From positions 372,001 through 436,000 of the forward strand of contig NZ_SJPI01000003.1 in assembly GCF_007859865.1 (NCBI RefSeq): a DNA stretch of 64,000 nt. The letters are read 5' to 3'. The notes under the pieces are model-generated. The model was not told the origin of the DNA. It worked only from the letters and a program-made list of their open reading frames with translations, and did no database searches. Source of the stretch: Rubripirellula amarantea (GTDB lineage Bacteria; Planctomycetota; Planctomycetia; Pirellulales; Pirellulaceae). The position numbers were made by a program, and so were the translations under genes. Below, piece after piece: positions 36,901 through 45,999 of this stretch. The number at the start of each line of letters is the position of its first letter. Positions within the stretch are counted from its first letter, which is position 1.

Positions 36901-37569
36901 GCCCTGTAACGACCCCGTACCGCCTCTGGGTTCGGTCAACACGCCTGAGAATGAAGCTAGGGTTTGAGCCCCGTTCAGTTCAATCTCAGCGTTTGATTGG
37001 GAGATAGTCCACGATGCATTGGATACCACATCGGTGACTTTGGCGGTAATGTCGAGGAGTTTGATATGCCCACTGGCAACTGAAGGTTCGCTCGAGTCAC
37101 TGGCGAACGCGTCGAGTATTTCCGCGAGGTCATCTTCGAGCGAACAACTGTCGTTGGCGACGCCGCACAACAGGTTCACGTCGCGAAGAGTGACCTGGCC
37201 AAACGACTCACTCCCTCGAATCAAGTCCATCAGCGTCATGTCGACGTCGATGCGATCGACTTTAAGTTCGGTAGATCCCGATTTGCCTCGTACGTTGAGC
37301 CCTGTGACACGAATCGGGGTAACCCAACCAATCCGCAGATCGTCAACTTGGGATTCTAACCCGTACTTCGCCATTTGGCTGGTCACCAACGATCGACCAA
37401 TCGAAGAATGGCTTACCAGACTAGGTCCGGCGAGCACAAAGAGGGCAACGGCACCGAGTGCAATGAGCGTGTAGAAGCCGCGCCGGCGAGCACGCCCAGT
37501 TCGCCGTTTTTGGGTATGGTATTTCTGAGAGCGATCAGCGTGTTCGAGAAGATATTCGTCAGTGGTCAC
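33943..37569 (-). CDS. AsmA-like large membrane-anchored protein
   Basis: The 1208-residue protein has a basic N-terminus (K-R-R-T-G-R-A-R-R-R), one transmembrane helix (about 32-52) and a long beta-rich periplasmic body built of repeated strands. An early segment, R-I-G-W-V-T-P-I-R-V-T-G-L-N-V, and late segments such as V-G-T-V-D-M-N-A-G-P-L-A-Q-Q-L and I-T-L-P-I-A-G-T-V-S-R-P are typical of AsmA/TamB-like proteins that bridge membranes and move lipids. The start is GTG with AAGGA 8 bp upstream. It is convergent with glgC. AsmA-like function is inferred from architecture; the exact subfamily is unclear. Confidence 0.7.
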   Translation of the reverse strand: MTTDEYLLEHADRSQKYHTQKRRTGRARRRGFYTLIALGAVALFVLAGPSLVSHSSIGRSLVTSQMAKYGLESQVDDLRIGWVTPIRVTGLNVRGKSGSTELKVDRIDVDMTLMDLIRGSESFGQVTLRDVNLLCGVANDSCSLEDDLAEILDAFASDSSEPSVASGHIKLLDITAKVTDVVSNASWTISQSNAEIELNGAQTLASFSGVLTEPRGGTGSLQGKIELQQSSTAETIAPANAWRISLKSESLPLSVVSVVRRRFSESMQAAPEIFNGDATGEIVLASGANDAIEASVENLNLRNLSALNIDPSTGQPVLLWRNSLAMIDGEMIVLPHQVIGRRLNASTDFASATVNGVFSRDFSWVGTSDNPLRWLEGIDGIATAEVDLPKLQESLPGILPIRTDAQLVRGKAMGRVESFPPQQAGDARLSEFVISSSDIEARSRGNAVKVESIELIATVASRNGLVRADKFEWKSGFGKAIGQGDLQSGAADVEIDFGRLVAMLRPIIDMSDASIAGVASGNIRWNAAANNVWRLVGDGGAKDLVVTLPSGQQIQQDAFQCEVEAVGTWGGQSLQQLSQAKVALVSRDLTLLAELENPVDQPSLENPIPVTLSGLGQLASLQALLLPWMPAEVHDVSGKFDVVAHAMVASSVSRLTLAELKLDQASIGYSDRIYSQPSVTATFAGDLQLPSGDFHAERVVVSGDAVSAAIRGDMQGDTCDLEIHWRAMLERLQGSVDQKYAAASQRKTATRAVPVGYQPERSNATASSTRYVVRGECEGELKVSRDQDWFVFDHQTNAKLCSVSQQDITANASSGRSAMTLLWEEPNVQLSGVTKVNINAGQVVSSPTKLATDWFATTLTGDGLWTDKLDNVKLDGPVRMKVDDVAARLSTLAGIEILAEGIHETTMSLGAKQNADGSFVFDVQTELGWEMGEVAGVRFGQARVPVRVNETEVSITPTNIPVGKGYVRASGTVNYAGDSMWMRLDPGVIADSIELTPEMTDRWLKYLAPLAAQTASIKGTISAEVDEATINFDDVASSRVIGRMGVGTVDMNAGPLAQQLLGGLNQLASIASAFGGSMKTQNQNSTLISMPPQTVNFSLDGGVVTHDRLFFDVDRAQVVTSGRVRINDGRLEMQAMVPLDERWLGSSLKGLAGQTITLPIAGTVSRPTLDSSSIAKVVGDLGAKKLQETTENYLEKQLGKGLEKLFGR

Positions 37570-38102
37570 AAATCCATCCTTGTTGCGACAATAAACACGA
37601 ACCCCAAGGTTGATAGGGCCGTTGCTGATTGCGGCGGAGTAGCCAGCTTTGGGAGTCTACTGATAAATCTGTCGCTAGCCCAAGATGAATTCGTGCGTGC
37701 GGTGCCTGTTCAGCCGGCGCGAGGTGCGTCACCTCACTGACGCGACGGGACGATGAAGGCCACCAAATTCCGGCATTTTGGTCTTTGGCACGAGAGTCGC
37801 TTTTTGTCAGGATACGCCCGAGCAGGTCGACTTTGCTTCACGCAAACGACGCAGATTGCTCTGGTTGTTGCACTTTGCAACACCTACAACCTGGATGAAC
37901 GGATCTTTCTAACGCCGCCGACGAAACGGCAAGGTTGGAAATGCCGGTTTTTCCATGGCGAAAGTGGTAGCTCGAGAATAGACTCGAACTACTTTTCACC
38001 ATCCAATTCGGACCCCAATTGCGACTGTGGCGGCTTTTCGAAGCCAAGCCTGTTCCAGTGGCTCAACGATTACGACGCAACGATTACGCGGAGATTTTTC
38101 CT
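37570..38102. other. Intergenic region between AsmA-like and VWA genes
   Basis: This is the 533-bp divergent upstream region of two large genes. A GAGGTG-CGT-CACCTC palindrome lies at about 37722-37736. A plus-strand frame from 37753 overlaps the start of the VWA gene in another frame and shows no motif. No gene is supported. Confidence 0.5.
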
Positions 38103-41100
38103 ATGGGATTGCGACACGTCGCACGAACCTTCTCAAACTGGGCCTGCTGCGCCTCAGTTGTTTTGGTCTCAATGATCACCCCTGCTCTGGCCGACCAGGG
38201 TGCCAATGTACGCATTGCCACCTACGAAGCCGAGTCTTCGCAGGATCGGCCGGGCGAGCGTTTCTTCGCGGCGTCGATTCAGCCGTCTGCGGCTGACGAG
38301 CTGATGGCGGCGGTAAGCGATGCCCCGGCGGACGTGGTGATCGTTGTCGATACGTCGGCAAGCCAGTCCGGCGCCTATCGCACAGACACCCAACGTGCTT
38401 TGCGAACCGCTTTGAGCAAGTTTGGAAAGGATGTCAAAGTTCGCGTCTATGCCGCCGATGTTCGCGCCGTCGACCTCAGCGGAGAGTTCACCGCTGCCAA
38501 CGACACGGACGAAGCATTCCGAAAATTTGCTCGCCGTTTGCCGTTAGGCAACACGAACATGATCCAAGTGATCGACACTGTTCGCGGTGCACTTGTGGCT
38601 CAACCTCAATCGCACACTCGTTCAGTGATCTACATCGGCGATGGCCAGTCGATTGAAGCAGTCGGCAATGAGATTCGTTTTGGAGCGTTGGTGAAAGCGT
38701 TGCGAGCCGATCGAATTAGCGTCCACAGCATCGCGATCGGTCCCACCACCAATATTGAACTGATGGCGATTCTCGCTAACCAGACCGGTGGCACCATCGG
38801 AGTCGCGACTAGCGAAGAAGCAACTGGCGTGGCAGCGATGGCTAGCCAAGTTGCCAAGTCTGCAACCATGTCACCCATCTGGTTGACCGAAACAACCTTG
38901 TTGCCCGGAATGAAAATGGTTCAGGAGAACCAGCTTCCACCGTTGCGACTCGACCGAGACTCAATCTTTGTCGGTCAAGTCGACAATCAAGTTGCCCAGG
39001 GCCTCGACGACAACGCGACGATCACTCTTGTCGGCGAAACCTCTACATCGACGGTACGAATCACAGCCAACGCATCGCTGGAAGAAAGCCATCCTGACTT
39101 TGCATTCCTGGTCGGTTTGGTTTCTCAAGCCGAAGCGAACTCAGGCTTGATGTTGCCATCGGCAAACTCGGGGTTGCTGCGAGAAACGGCTCGCATGATG
39201 GCCGCCCGCGCTGAAGAGTTGGTCAAAGCAGGCCAGATGGCACTGAAGCAAGGAAATAAACGAGGCGCCAAAGCGATCGCCGAAATGGCATTGCAAGCCG
39301 ACCCCACCAGCCCCCAGGCCCAAATTCTTGAAGATGCATCGGCCAAGCGATTGGTGATGCAAAACGATGACGAATTTGACGGCATCTTCGATGATGGCGG
39401 CGGTGCTGCGGATCCTGTGTTCGGCGGTGACGCCGGCTTCGATGATCCAATGGATCTAGACGAAGCTGCACCTCCAGTCGAGGCGGCTCCCTTAGAAGGA
39501 ACCATTGAACGCAACCCCGTCTTCCCAGCAGAACCTGCTCCGATGGCCGCGCCGCCTGCAGCGGCTCCCCAAGCGTTCAACAATTTTGCTCCTGCGGTCA
39601 GCGATGACGATCTGGTGGAAGAAGCCGGCGACTTGCTTGACCGTGTTCGTGGTGAGCGCACCGCAGCCGAAGGTCGTCTTCGAGCAGAAGTTCGAGCTTC
39701 GATTCGCGCGGCCGAGAGAGCCATGCGTGAAGATCCGACGGGTGTCGCAGGTTCGCTTAAGAGCTTGCTAGCCAACGTGGAAACGGCTCCCGATATCGAC
39801 CCTCAACTGCGTCAAGAGCTTGCCTCGACCGTTCGCTCGGCCATTCAAACCGCGAGCCGACGCGAGGCGGAATACAGCGAGCGACTTCGCAACCTTGAAC
39901 AGGTTGCTCAAGGTGCAAACGCATCGGCTCGATTGCTAGAAGAAACATTCCGTCGTGAAGCGACGCTAAAGACATTGTCACAACAATTGAACGCCCTGGT
40001 GGACGAGGAACGCTACGAAGAAGCGGACGCTGAAGTTGCTCTTCCGTTTGCGGAACTCGCCGGAGTCACGATCACCAACGATTCCGTTGAAGGCCGGCAC
40101 TTCGACTACACGCCTTTGGCTCTGCAAACCTACGCTCGTGACCGTCGTTACCTGCGAATTCGCGAACGAAACTTTGTCGATGTATTCTCAAACGTGTTGA
40201 AGGCGTTCATCCCGTTTGTTGATGAACCACCAGTCATGTTCCCGGAAGCGGAAGTTTGGAAGCGGATGAGCCGTCGCCGATTGGAACGATATGGTTCGAT
40301 CGAACTGATTGGTGACAGCGGTGCCGAGAAGCGAATCGCAGCCGCATTGAACGAAGAGACAACGCAAAACTTCGTTGAGCTGCCCCTTTCAGATGCGATT
40401 CAAGCTCTGAGTGAGACTCATGGTATTCCTATCGTGATCGACAACCGAGCTCTTGATGACATTGGAATCACGGCGGAAGACACGGTGACATTGTCACTCT
40501 CAAACGTTTCGCTTCGATCGTTCCTACGTTTGTTGCTGCGTGACCTTGAATTGACCTACATGATCAAAGATGAAGTCATGCAAGTCACCACCCAAGAACA
40601 AGCTGAAGCTGATCCCGTCCAAAAGGTTTATCCAGTCGGTGACCTCGTTGTTCCTATCGTCCAACTCGGCGGTGGCATGGGCGGCGGTGGCGGCGGCATG
40701 GGTGGCGGTATGGGCGGTGGCATGGGCGGCGGTGGCGGCGGCATGGGCGGCGGCATGGGAGGCGGCGGCATGGGCGGCGGCGGAGGTGGCGGCATGTTTG
40801 CTGTCCCTGATGATGCAACCATTGCCGACAAGAAGACTTCCGAGCCAGCTTCGAAGGAAGCAGCCCCAGAAGCAAAGAAATTCACCAAGGCTGCCGTCAA
40901 CGTCAAACCGATCCTGATCGAGCCTTCGGAAGGTCAGACCGTGGACGATGCTTGGGATGCCTTCTTTGCCGAGAACGAAATTGAAACGGCGGAACAATTG
41001 ACGGTTCTTGATGCTCGTATTCGATCGACAGTTCGTGTGTGGTCAGCCCGAGCCGAGAAGGCTCAAGCGGCGGGCGACCTCGACCAAGCCGTCGAGAACT

Positions 41101-42377
41101 TCAAGAAATCTAACGACGCCATTTCGGCGGCGATGCGAGCCGGTCACGTTCAGCCTTGGATGTACCAAGCACTCGCAATCACGCTGAAAGCGATTGGTGC
41201 CCCTACCGAAGAAGTCGAACGCGCTTTGCTTTCGGCAATCGACTTCGCCGAGACACCGGAAGACGTTTTGCATGTCGCAGCACGTTTGGAAGACATTGGA
41301 TCCTACGAGGCGGCACTGAATCTTTGCCGAACAGTTGCTCAAATGGAACCTTATCGTCGCGAGCCTTATGTGATGGGACTTCGCTTGGCGCAAGAAATTG
41401 ACCAACCCGAAGGACTCATGTGGGCGTGCGAAGGCATTCTTTCACAAGCGTGGACCGACAACTTTTCGTCGGTCGTCGAAGAGGCTCGCTTAGTTGCACG
41501 AGCGGTCTATGCTGAACTCGTCGAAGAGGGCAAGACAGAACAAGCTAATGCCTTCAACGAGTCGCTTAAACTCGCAGCGTCGCACGACGTCATCGTGCGA
41601 GTCTCATGGACAGGTGACGCTGACATCGACGTCGCAGTGGAAGAACCTTCCGGGACTGTGTGTTCGCTCGAAAACAGCACATCTGCCGGCGGTGGAACCT
41701 TGCTTGGCGATGCTTACCCCGGTAGCACCAACGATAAAGACGGAACCGTTTCGGAAACCTATCTTTGCCCTCAAGGATTCAGTGGTCAGTACCGATTGCT
41801 AGTACGCCGAGTTTGGGGCAACGTGACGACGGGTCGCGTGAACGTCGAAGTACTGACCGATGTCGGACGTCCGAGCCAAAAGTTTGTCAGCAGAGAATTG
41901 CCACTGACGGAAAAAGATGCTTTGGTCATCTTTGAGGTCAAAGACGGCAAGCGAAAAGACGAGATCGGCAACGCTCAACTTGCACACCTGCAAAACGCTC
42001 AGCGAGAGATGCGTCATCAAGTGTTGGCGCAATTCGGCGATCCCGTCGATAACGAACAAGTGTTGCGTGATCTATACGCTGATGTTCAACGTCTAACCGG
42101 CGGAACAGCTGGCGTTGTTGACCCACGACTTGACCCTCGCTTCCGACGTGGTGCGGTTGGTTTCCGACCCGAAATCACTTCGCTTCCCGAAGGTGCAGGA
42201 CTTTCTGGACTGGCCATCATTTCAGCGGATCGTCGGTACGTCCGAATCTCGCCTGTGCCGTTCTTCTCGCAGGTCGGTGACGTGACCACGTTCAACTTTG
42301 TCACTGGTGATGAAGGAACGGGAACCGGCGGCGGTGGTGGTGGCGGATTTGGTGGTGCTGGTGTAGGTGGAAACTAG
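38103..42377 (+). CDS. Secreted von Willebrand factor A / STN-like multidomain protein
   Basis: From the ATG at 38103 the product is 1424 residues. A signal peptide (about 1-31) precedes a VWA domain (about 75-250) with an intact metal site start D83-T-S-A-S. A helical TPR-like region follows (about 340-420), then an Asp/Pro/Ala-rich linker and a coiled-coil-like segment (about 500-650). An STN-like module (about 755-840; L-P-L-S-D-A-I-Q-A-L-S-E-T) recalls secretin/TonB N-terminal domains. After it come a Gly/Met-rich stretch (about 855-900), another TPR-like region (about 950-1150), a DUF2135-like beta domain (W-T-G-D-A-D-I-D-V-A-V) and a Gly-rich tail. The start at 38103 gives the only clean signal peptide. 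It may be an envelope scaffold; no enzyme site is seen. Confidence 0.75.
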   Translation: MGLRHVARTFSNWACCASVVLVSMITPALADQGANVRIATYEAESSQDRPGERFFAASIQPSAADELMAAVSDAPADVVIVVDTSASQSGAYRTDTQRALRTALSKFGKDVKVRVYAADVRAVDLSGEFTAANDTDEAFRKFARRLPLGNTNMIQVIDTVRGALVAQPQSHTRSVIYIGDGQSIEAVGNEIRFGALVKALRADRISVHSIAIGPTTNIELMAILANQTGGTIGVATSEEATGVAAMASQVAKSATMSPIWLTETTLLPGMKMVQENQLPPLRLDRDSIFVGQVDNQVAQGLDDNATITLVGETSTSTVRITANASLEESHPDFAFLVGLVSQAEANSGLMLPSANSGLLRETARMMAARAEELVKAGQMALKQGNKRGAKAIAEMALQADPTSPQAQILEDASAKRLVMQNDDEFDGIFDDGGGAADPVFGGDAGFDDPMDLDEAAPPVEAAPLEGTIERNPVFPAEPAPMAAPPAAAPQAFNNFAPAVSDDDLVEEAGDLLDRVRGERTAAEGRLRAEVRASIRAAERAMREDPTGVAGSLKSLLANVETAPDIDPQLRQELASTVRSAIQTASRREAEYSERLRNLEQVAQGANASARLLEETFRREATLKTLSQQLNALVDEERYEEADAEVALPFAELAGVTITNDSVEGRHFDYTPLALQTYARDRRYLRIRERNFVDVFSNVLKAFIPFVDEPPVMFPEAEVWKRMSRRRLERYGSIELIGDSGAEKRIAAALNEETTQNFVELPLSDAIQALSETHGIPIVIDNRALDDIGITAEDTVTLSLSNVSLRSFLRLLLRDLELTYMIKDEVMQVTTQEQAEADPVQKVYPVGDLVVPIVQLGGGMGGGGGGMGGGMGGGMGGGGGGMGGGMGGGGMGGGGGGGMFAVPDDATIADKKTSEPASKEAAPEAKKFTKAAVNVKPILIEPSEGQTVDDAWDAFFAENEIETAEQLTVLDARIRSTVRVWSARAEKAQAAGDLDQAVENFKKSNDAISAAMRAGHVQPWMYQALAITLKAIGAPTEEVERALLSAIDFAETPEDVLHVAARLEDIGSYEAALNLCRTVAQMEPYRREPYVMGLRLAQEIDQPEGLMWACEGILSQAWTDNFSSVVEEARLVARAVYAELVEEGKTEQANAFNESLKLAASHDVIVRVSWTGDADIDVAVEEPSGTVCSLENSTSAGGGTLLGDAYPGSTNDKDGTVSETYLCPQGFSGQYRLLVRRVWGNVTTGRVNVEVLTDVGRPSQKFVSRELPLTEKDALVIFEVKDGKRKDEIGNAQLAHLQNAQREMRHQVLAQFGDPVDNEQVLRDLYADVQRLTGGTAGVVDPRLDPRFRRGAVGFRPEITSLPEGAGLSGLAIISADRRYVRISPVPFFSQVGDVTTFNFVTGDEGTGTGGGGGGGFGGAGVGGN
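40669..40797. repeat. Gly-Met-Gly coding repeat
   Basis: About 125 bp of GGC/GGT-rich sequence with interspersed ATG encode G-G-G-M-G-G-G repeats in the VWA protein. The opposite strand gives a Pro- or Ala/His-rich frame that is only a shadow. Confidence 0.9.
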
Positions 42378-42697
42378 CCGGACTTACACGCATTCGATAC
42401 GAAACCGCCATGGCTAGCCTATGGCGGTGGACGGTTCGAAGTCGGCATGTCGGAACCCTTTTGGATTCCCAAGTCCCACGGTGCAGGTGCCTCACGCGCC
42501 TGGACGCTCTTAATTTAAATATCGAATGGCAGAGTCTTCAAAGAGGACTCTGCTATCGTTGTAATATCACTTGGCGCGGCGAATCCAGGTCGTCAATGGT
42601 CTGCCAGTTGCCTTCGCGTAGCGGATGATCTTTTCGGTTAGGATAGAGGTCCCGCCCGGGCACTCTTGTTCCCGCCTTAAACCTCCGATCAAACGTT
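42378..42697. other. Intergenic region with two perfect hairpins
   Basis: ACCGCCAT/ATGGCGGT (42404-42428, 9-base loop) lies 27 bp past the VWA stop, and GCAGAGTC/GACTCTGC (42529-42553, 9-base loop) further on. Both stems are perfect over 8 bp and neither is followed by a strong T run. They probably include the end of the VWA transcript. No gene is seen in these 320 bp. Confidence 0.6.
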
Positions 42698-45600
42698 ATG
42701 AAATTGCATACAGGAACGCACTGGTTCGCTGTCGGCCTGAGCACGCTTTTCGTTCTCGCTTCACAACTGCAAAGCCAACTATCTGCCGAAGACGCTGCAC
42801 CGCCAACGAGTGCTCATAGCGGCGACGGCGAGATGTTAAGACTTCCTAAGACGGTGACCTTCAACGAGCACATCCGGCCGATCATGTCCGGAACCTGCTT
42901 CGCGTGCCATGGTCCCGACGAAGAGTCCAATGAAAGTGGGCTGCGACTCGACAGCTTCGAATTAGCAACCGAAGAATCGATCGTTCCGGGCGATGCTAAG
43001 TCATCGTTGGTCTACCAGCGACTGGAGAGTTCTGACTCACCCATGCCACCGGTTGAATTCCGCCACCAACTATCGAATTATGAAAAGGCACTGTTCGCAA
43101 AATGGATCGACGACGGAGCGAAGTACGAAGAGCATTGGTCGCTAACGCCGTTGGATCGACCTGCCTTTCCATCGTCCGGGCTGAAGACTTCTTCAGAACA
43201 AACCAACCCGATTGACCACTTCATCATCGCGAAATGTACCGAAGCGGGATTGTCGCTATCCGATACCGCGGACAAAGCGACACTGCTTCGTCGGCTGAGC
43301 CTCGATTTGATTGGCTTGCCGCCTACGTTGGAAGAGCTTGAAGACTTTTTGCTCGATGAATCAGACGAGGCGTATGAACGACAGGTTGACCGCCTTCTTG
43401 CTTCGCCGCACTACGGCGAGCGAATGGCAGCACCTTGGTTGGACATCGTTCGTTTCTCTGACACGGTCGGCTACCACGGCGACCAGAACGCTCGGATCTT
43501 TCCGTACCGCGATTATGTCATTGACTCGCTCAATGAAAACAAACCCTTCGATCAATTCACGCTTGAACAGTTGGCAGGCGACCTGCTGGACAATCCTACT
43601 GAGTCGCAATTGGTGGCCACTGGCCTGATTCGTCTCAACATGGTCACTCGTGAGGGGGGCGCACAACCGGGCGAGTATCTCGCTAAGTACAAAGCTGACC
43701 GCGTACGAATGCTAGGCACCGCTTGGCTGGGATCCACCACCGGTTGTTGCGAATGTCACAACCACAAGTTTGATCCGTTCAGCATCAAGGATTTCTATTC
43801 ACTCGGAGCCTTCTTTGACGACGTGCAGCAATGGGGCGTCTACTCGGAATACGAATACACACCGAACAAAGACCTTCGAGGTTTCTCAAACGACTATCCG
43901 TTCCCACCAGAAATTCGTATTCGATCGAAGTCGCTCGATCCAGAGATCGCGCTGCTTGAGCGTGAAGCCGATTCAGCGATCTCTCGAACGATCGTTCCAT
44001 CAACTTCTTTTGACGAAACCATCAAGCCATGGGCATTGGATCTCGCAGATTACCTTGCCCAGTACCCAACCGGATGGATGCCGGTTACGCCGAGTTCGAT
44101 CGATGTTCAACACGATACGAACGTGCACACGACCGACTCGGCCGTCACCGTTAGCGTGGACCCGAAGAAGACGGATGTCATAACGTGGCGATACAAAGCT
44201 AGTGAGCCGATATCGATTCGCGCTATTGAGCTCAAAGTCCTTCCCGATGAAATCAATGGCATGCACGTCGGCAGGGCGAACGAAGGTCGCTTTTCCGTTC
44301 AAGTTTCGGCCGGACTTCGTTCATCCACCAGCGAGGACGAAACTCCGATCGCAATCGCGTTTGCTCAAGCAGACCGCCAAAACCCAAGCCAGTATGTCAG
44401 TGGGGAACCTCCACTATTCTTGGAAGATGTTTGGCGATCAGGACCAGCGAGATGGCAGTTGCCCGCCGACGAAACAAAGCTTCCTCATACGGCGGTTTAC
44501 CACTTGGACCAATTGGTATCCCTGAAGCCGGGCGATGAACTCCTGCTGCGATTGGCATCCGATGACATTGGAAAGTTTGAAGTCTCGTTTTCTCCGCTGA
44601 CACGATACGTCGCCGGACAACCATGCGTCACCGATACCTTGTCAAAGGCACTACGCCAATTGCAAAGCGATGCGACGATCCACGCTAGTGGGCGAGACGC
44701 AATCATCGGTGCGTACTATCGGCAATCAACCGCTACTAACAAGCAAGATTCCCGAGTGCTTGCCATCCGTGACCAAATACTCAAGTGCCGTAGCGGCTTG
44801 GCATGCTCACTCGTCTCGCAACCGGTCGAACCAGCGAAAATCCCTGTTGCCCGAGTTCTGCCGCGTGGCAACTGGCAAGATGAGACGGGGGAAATCGTAA
44901 CACCAGCGTTTCCAGAATTCATGGTCGCGGGAACGCGATTCGAGAAAGAACCTGGACGACGTTTAACGCGAAAAGATCTTGCTCAATGGTTGACGTCAGA
45001 CGAAAACCCTTTGGTGGCACGTCACTACGTGAATCGCACGTGGGAGCACTTCTTTGGTGTTGGACTATCAGCAAAGCTTGACGATCTGGGCAACCAAGGC
45101 GAATGGCCCAGCCATCCCCAGTTGCTTGACTGGCTAGCGACAGAGTTTCGCGAATCGTGGGACATGAAACACATCGCTCGCCTGATCGTCACCAGTGATA
45201 CGTATCGGCAAGTCGCGGCCAAGCCTACCAATTCAGACAGCCCCAACCTTGCCATGATTGATCCGCACAACCGGCTGCTGTCTCAGCAATCAGCGCGGCG
45301 GTTGGAAGCGGAAATCGTTCGTGATAACGCTTTGTCGATCTCAGGACTATTGAATCGAGAGTTCGTGGGTGGACGCAGCGTGATGCCCTATCAGCCCGAG
45401 GGCTATTACGGAAACCTTCAATTTCCTAACCGAGAATATGAGCCTGATGAGACGTTTCGTCGTTATCGACGTGGTGTTTACATGCATTGGCAGCGAACGT
45501 TTTTGCATCCAATGCTGGTCAACTTTGATGCGCCTTCGCGGGACGAATGCGTCGCTGATCGCATCGAATCCAATAGCCCTCAACAGGCTTTGACGTTGCT

Positions 45601-45928
45601 GAATGATCCTACATTCGTCGAAGCATCGCGTGCATTTGCCGATCGCCTGATTCGGGAAATCTCCAACGGTGATATCGACGCTCAAACGCAACGAGCATTC
45701 CAAATCGCACTTTCGCGGTTGGCAACCGACGAGGAATTGCAGGGGTTGCGGCAATTGTATTCGACGCAGTTGAAGCACTTCACGGAATCCCCCGATGACG
45801 CAAAGCAATACCTTAGCGTCGGCGTCTATCAATCTAACGTCGGCAACGTCGACCAAGCTCATCACGCCGCACTATCACAAGTTTGCCGCGTGATCCTAAA
45901 CCTACACGAAACGATCACTCGATTCTGA
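42698..45928 (+). CDS. PSCyt1/DUF1549/DUF1553 planctomycete cytochrome protein
   Basis: The 1076-residue exported protein has a signal peptide (about 1-29) and a PSCyt1 domain with haem motif C67-F-A-C-H followed by G-P-D-E-E-S. DUF1549 (PSCyt2) follows (about 170-370; A-P-W-L-D-I-V-R-F-S-D-T), then a carbohydrate-binding-like beta insert (about 440-640). DUF1553 (PSD1; about 750-1030) has R-H-Y-V-N-R-T-W-E-H-F-F-G-V-G. This domain order is nearly restricted to Planctomycetes and relatives. It is usually paired with a DUF1501 gene, as here (71 bp downstream). The pair is thought to act on complex polysaccharides, but the reaction is unproven. Confidence 0.93.
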   Translation: MKLHTGTHWFAVGLSTLFVLASQLQSQLSAEDAAPPTSAHSGDGEMLRLPKTVTFNEHIRPIMSGTCFACHGPDEESNESGLRLDSFELATEESIVPGDAKSSLVYQRLESSDSPMPPVEFRHQLSNYEKALFAKWIDDGAKYEEHWSLTPLDRPAFPSSGLKTSSEQTNPIDHFIIAKCTEAGLSLSDTADKATLLRRLSLDLIGLPPTLEELEDFLLDESDEAYERQVDRLLASPHYGERMAAPWLDIVRFSDTVGYHGDQNARIFPYRDYVIDSLNENKPFDQFTLEQLAGDLLDNPTESQLVATGLIRLNMVTREGGAQPGEYLAKYKADRVRMLGTAWLGSTTGCCECHNHKFDPFSIKDFYSLGAFFDDVQQWGVYSEYEYTPNKDLRGFSNDYPFPPEIRIRSKSLDPEIALLEREADSAISRTIVPSTSFDETIKPWALDLADYLAQYPTGWMPVTPSSIDVQHDTNVHTTDSAVTVSVDPKKTDVITWRYKASEPISIRAIELKVLPDEINGMHVGRANEGRFSVQVSAGLRSSTSEDETPIAIAFAQADRQNPSQYVSGEPPLFLEDVWRSGPARWQLPADETKLPHTAVYHLDQLVSLKPGDELLLRLASDDIGKFEVSFSPLTRYVAGQPCVTDTLSKALRQLQSDATIHASGRDAIIGAYYRQSTATNKQDSRVLAIRDQILKCRSGLACSLVSQPVEPAKIPVARVLPRGNWQDETGEIVTPAFPEFMVAGTRFEKEPGRRLTRKDLAQWLTSDENPLVARHYVNRTWEHFFGVGLSAKLDDLGNQGEWPSHPQLLDWLATEFRESWDMKHIARLIVTSDTYRQVAAKPTNSDSPNLAMIDPHNRLLSQQSARRLEAEIVRDNALSISGLLNREFVGGRSVMPYQPEGYYGNLQFPNREYEPDETFRRYRRGVYMHWQRTFLHPMLVNFDAPSRDECVADRIESNSPQQALTLLNDPTFVEASRAFADRLIREISNGDIDAQTQRAFQIALSRLATDEELQGLRQLYSTQLKHFTESPDDAKQYLSVGVYQSNVGNVDQAHHAALSQVCRVILNLHETITRF

Positions 45929-45999
45929 CCGGCTCCACACTTCTGATCAGACAAGCGTTCTCTTTCGAGTGACAGTCCTTTCGCTAGACCGACAACATT

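Noticed and set aside
37753-38175. 140-residue plus-strand frame before the VWA gene
   Set aside because: It overlaps the signal-peptide region of the VWA gene in another frame and has no conserved motif.
40524-40997. Ala/His-rich or Pro-rich minus-strand frames
   Set aside because: They are the complement of the Gly/Met repeat in the VWA gene.
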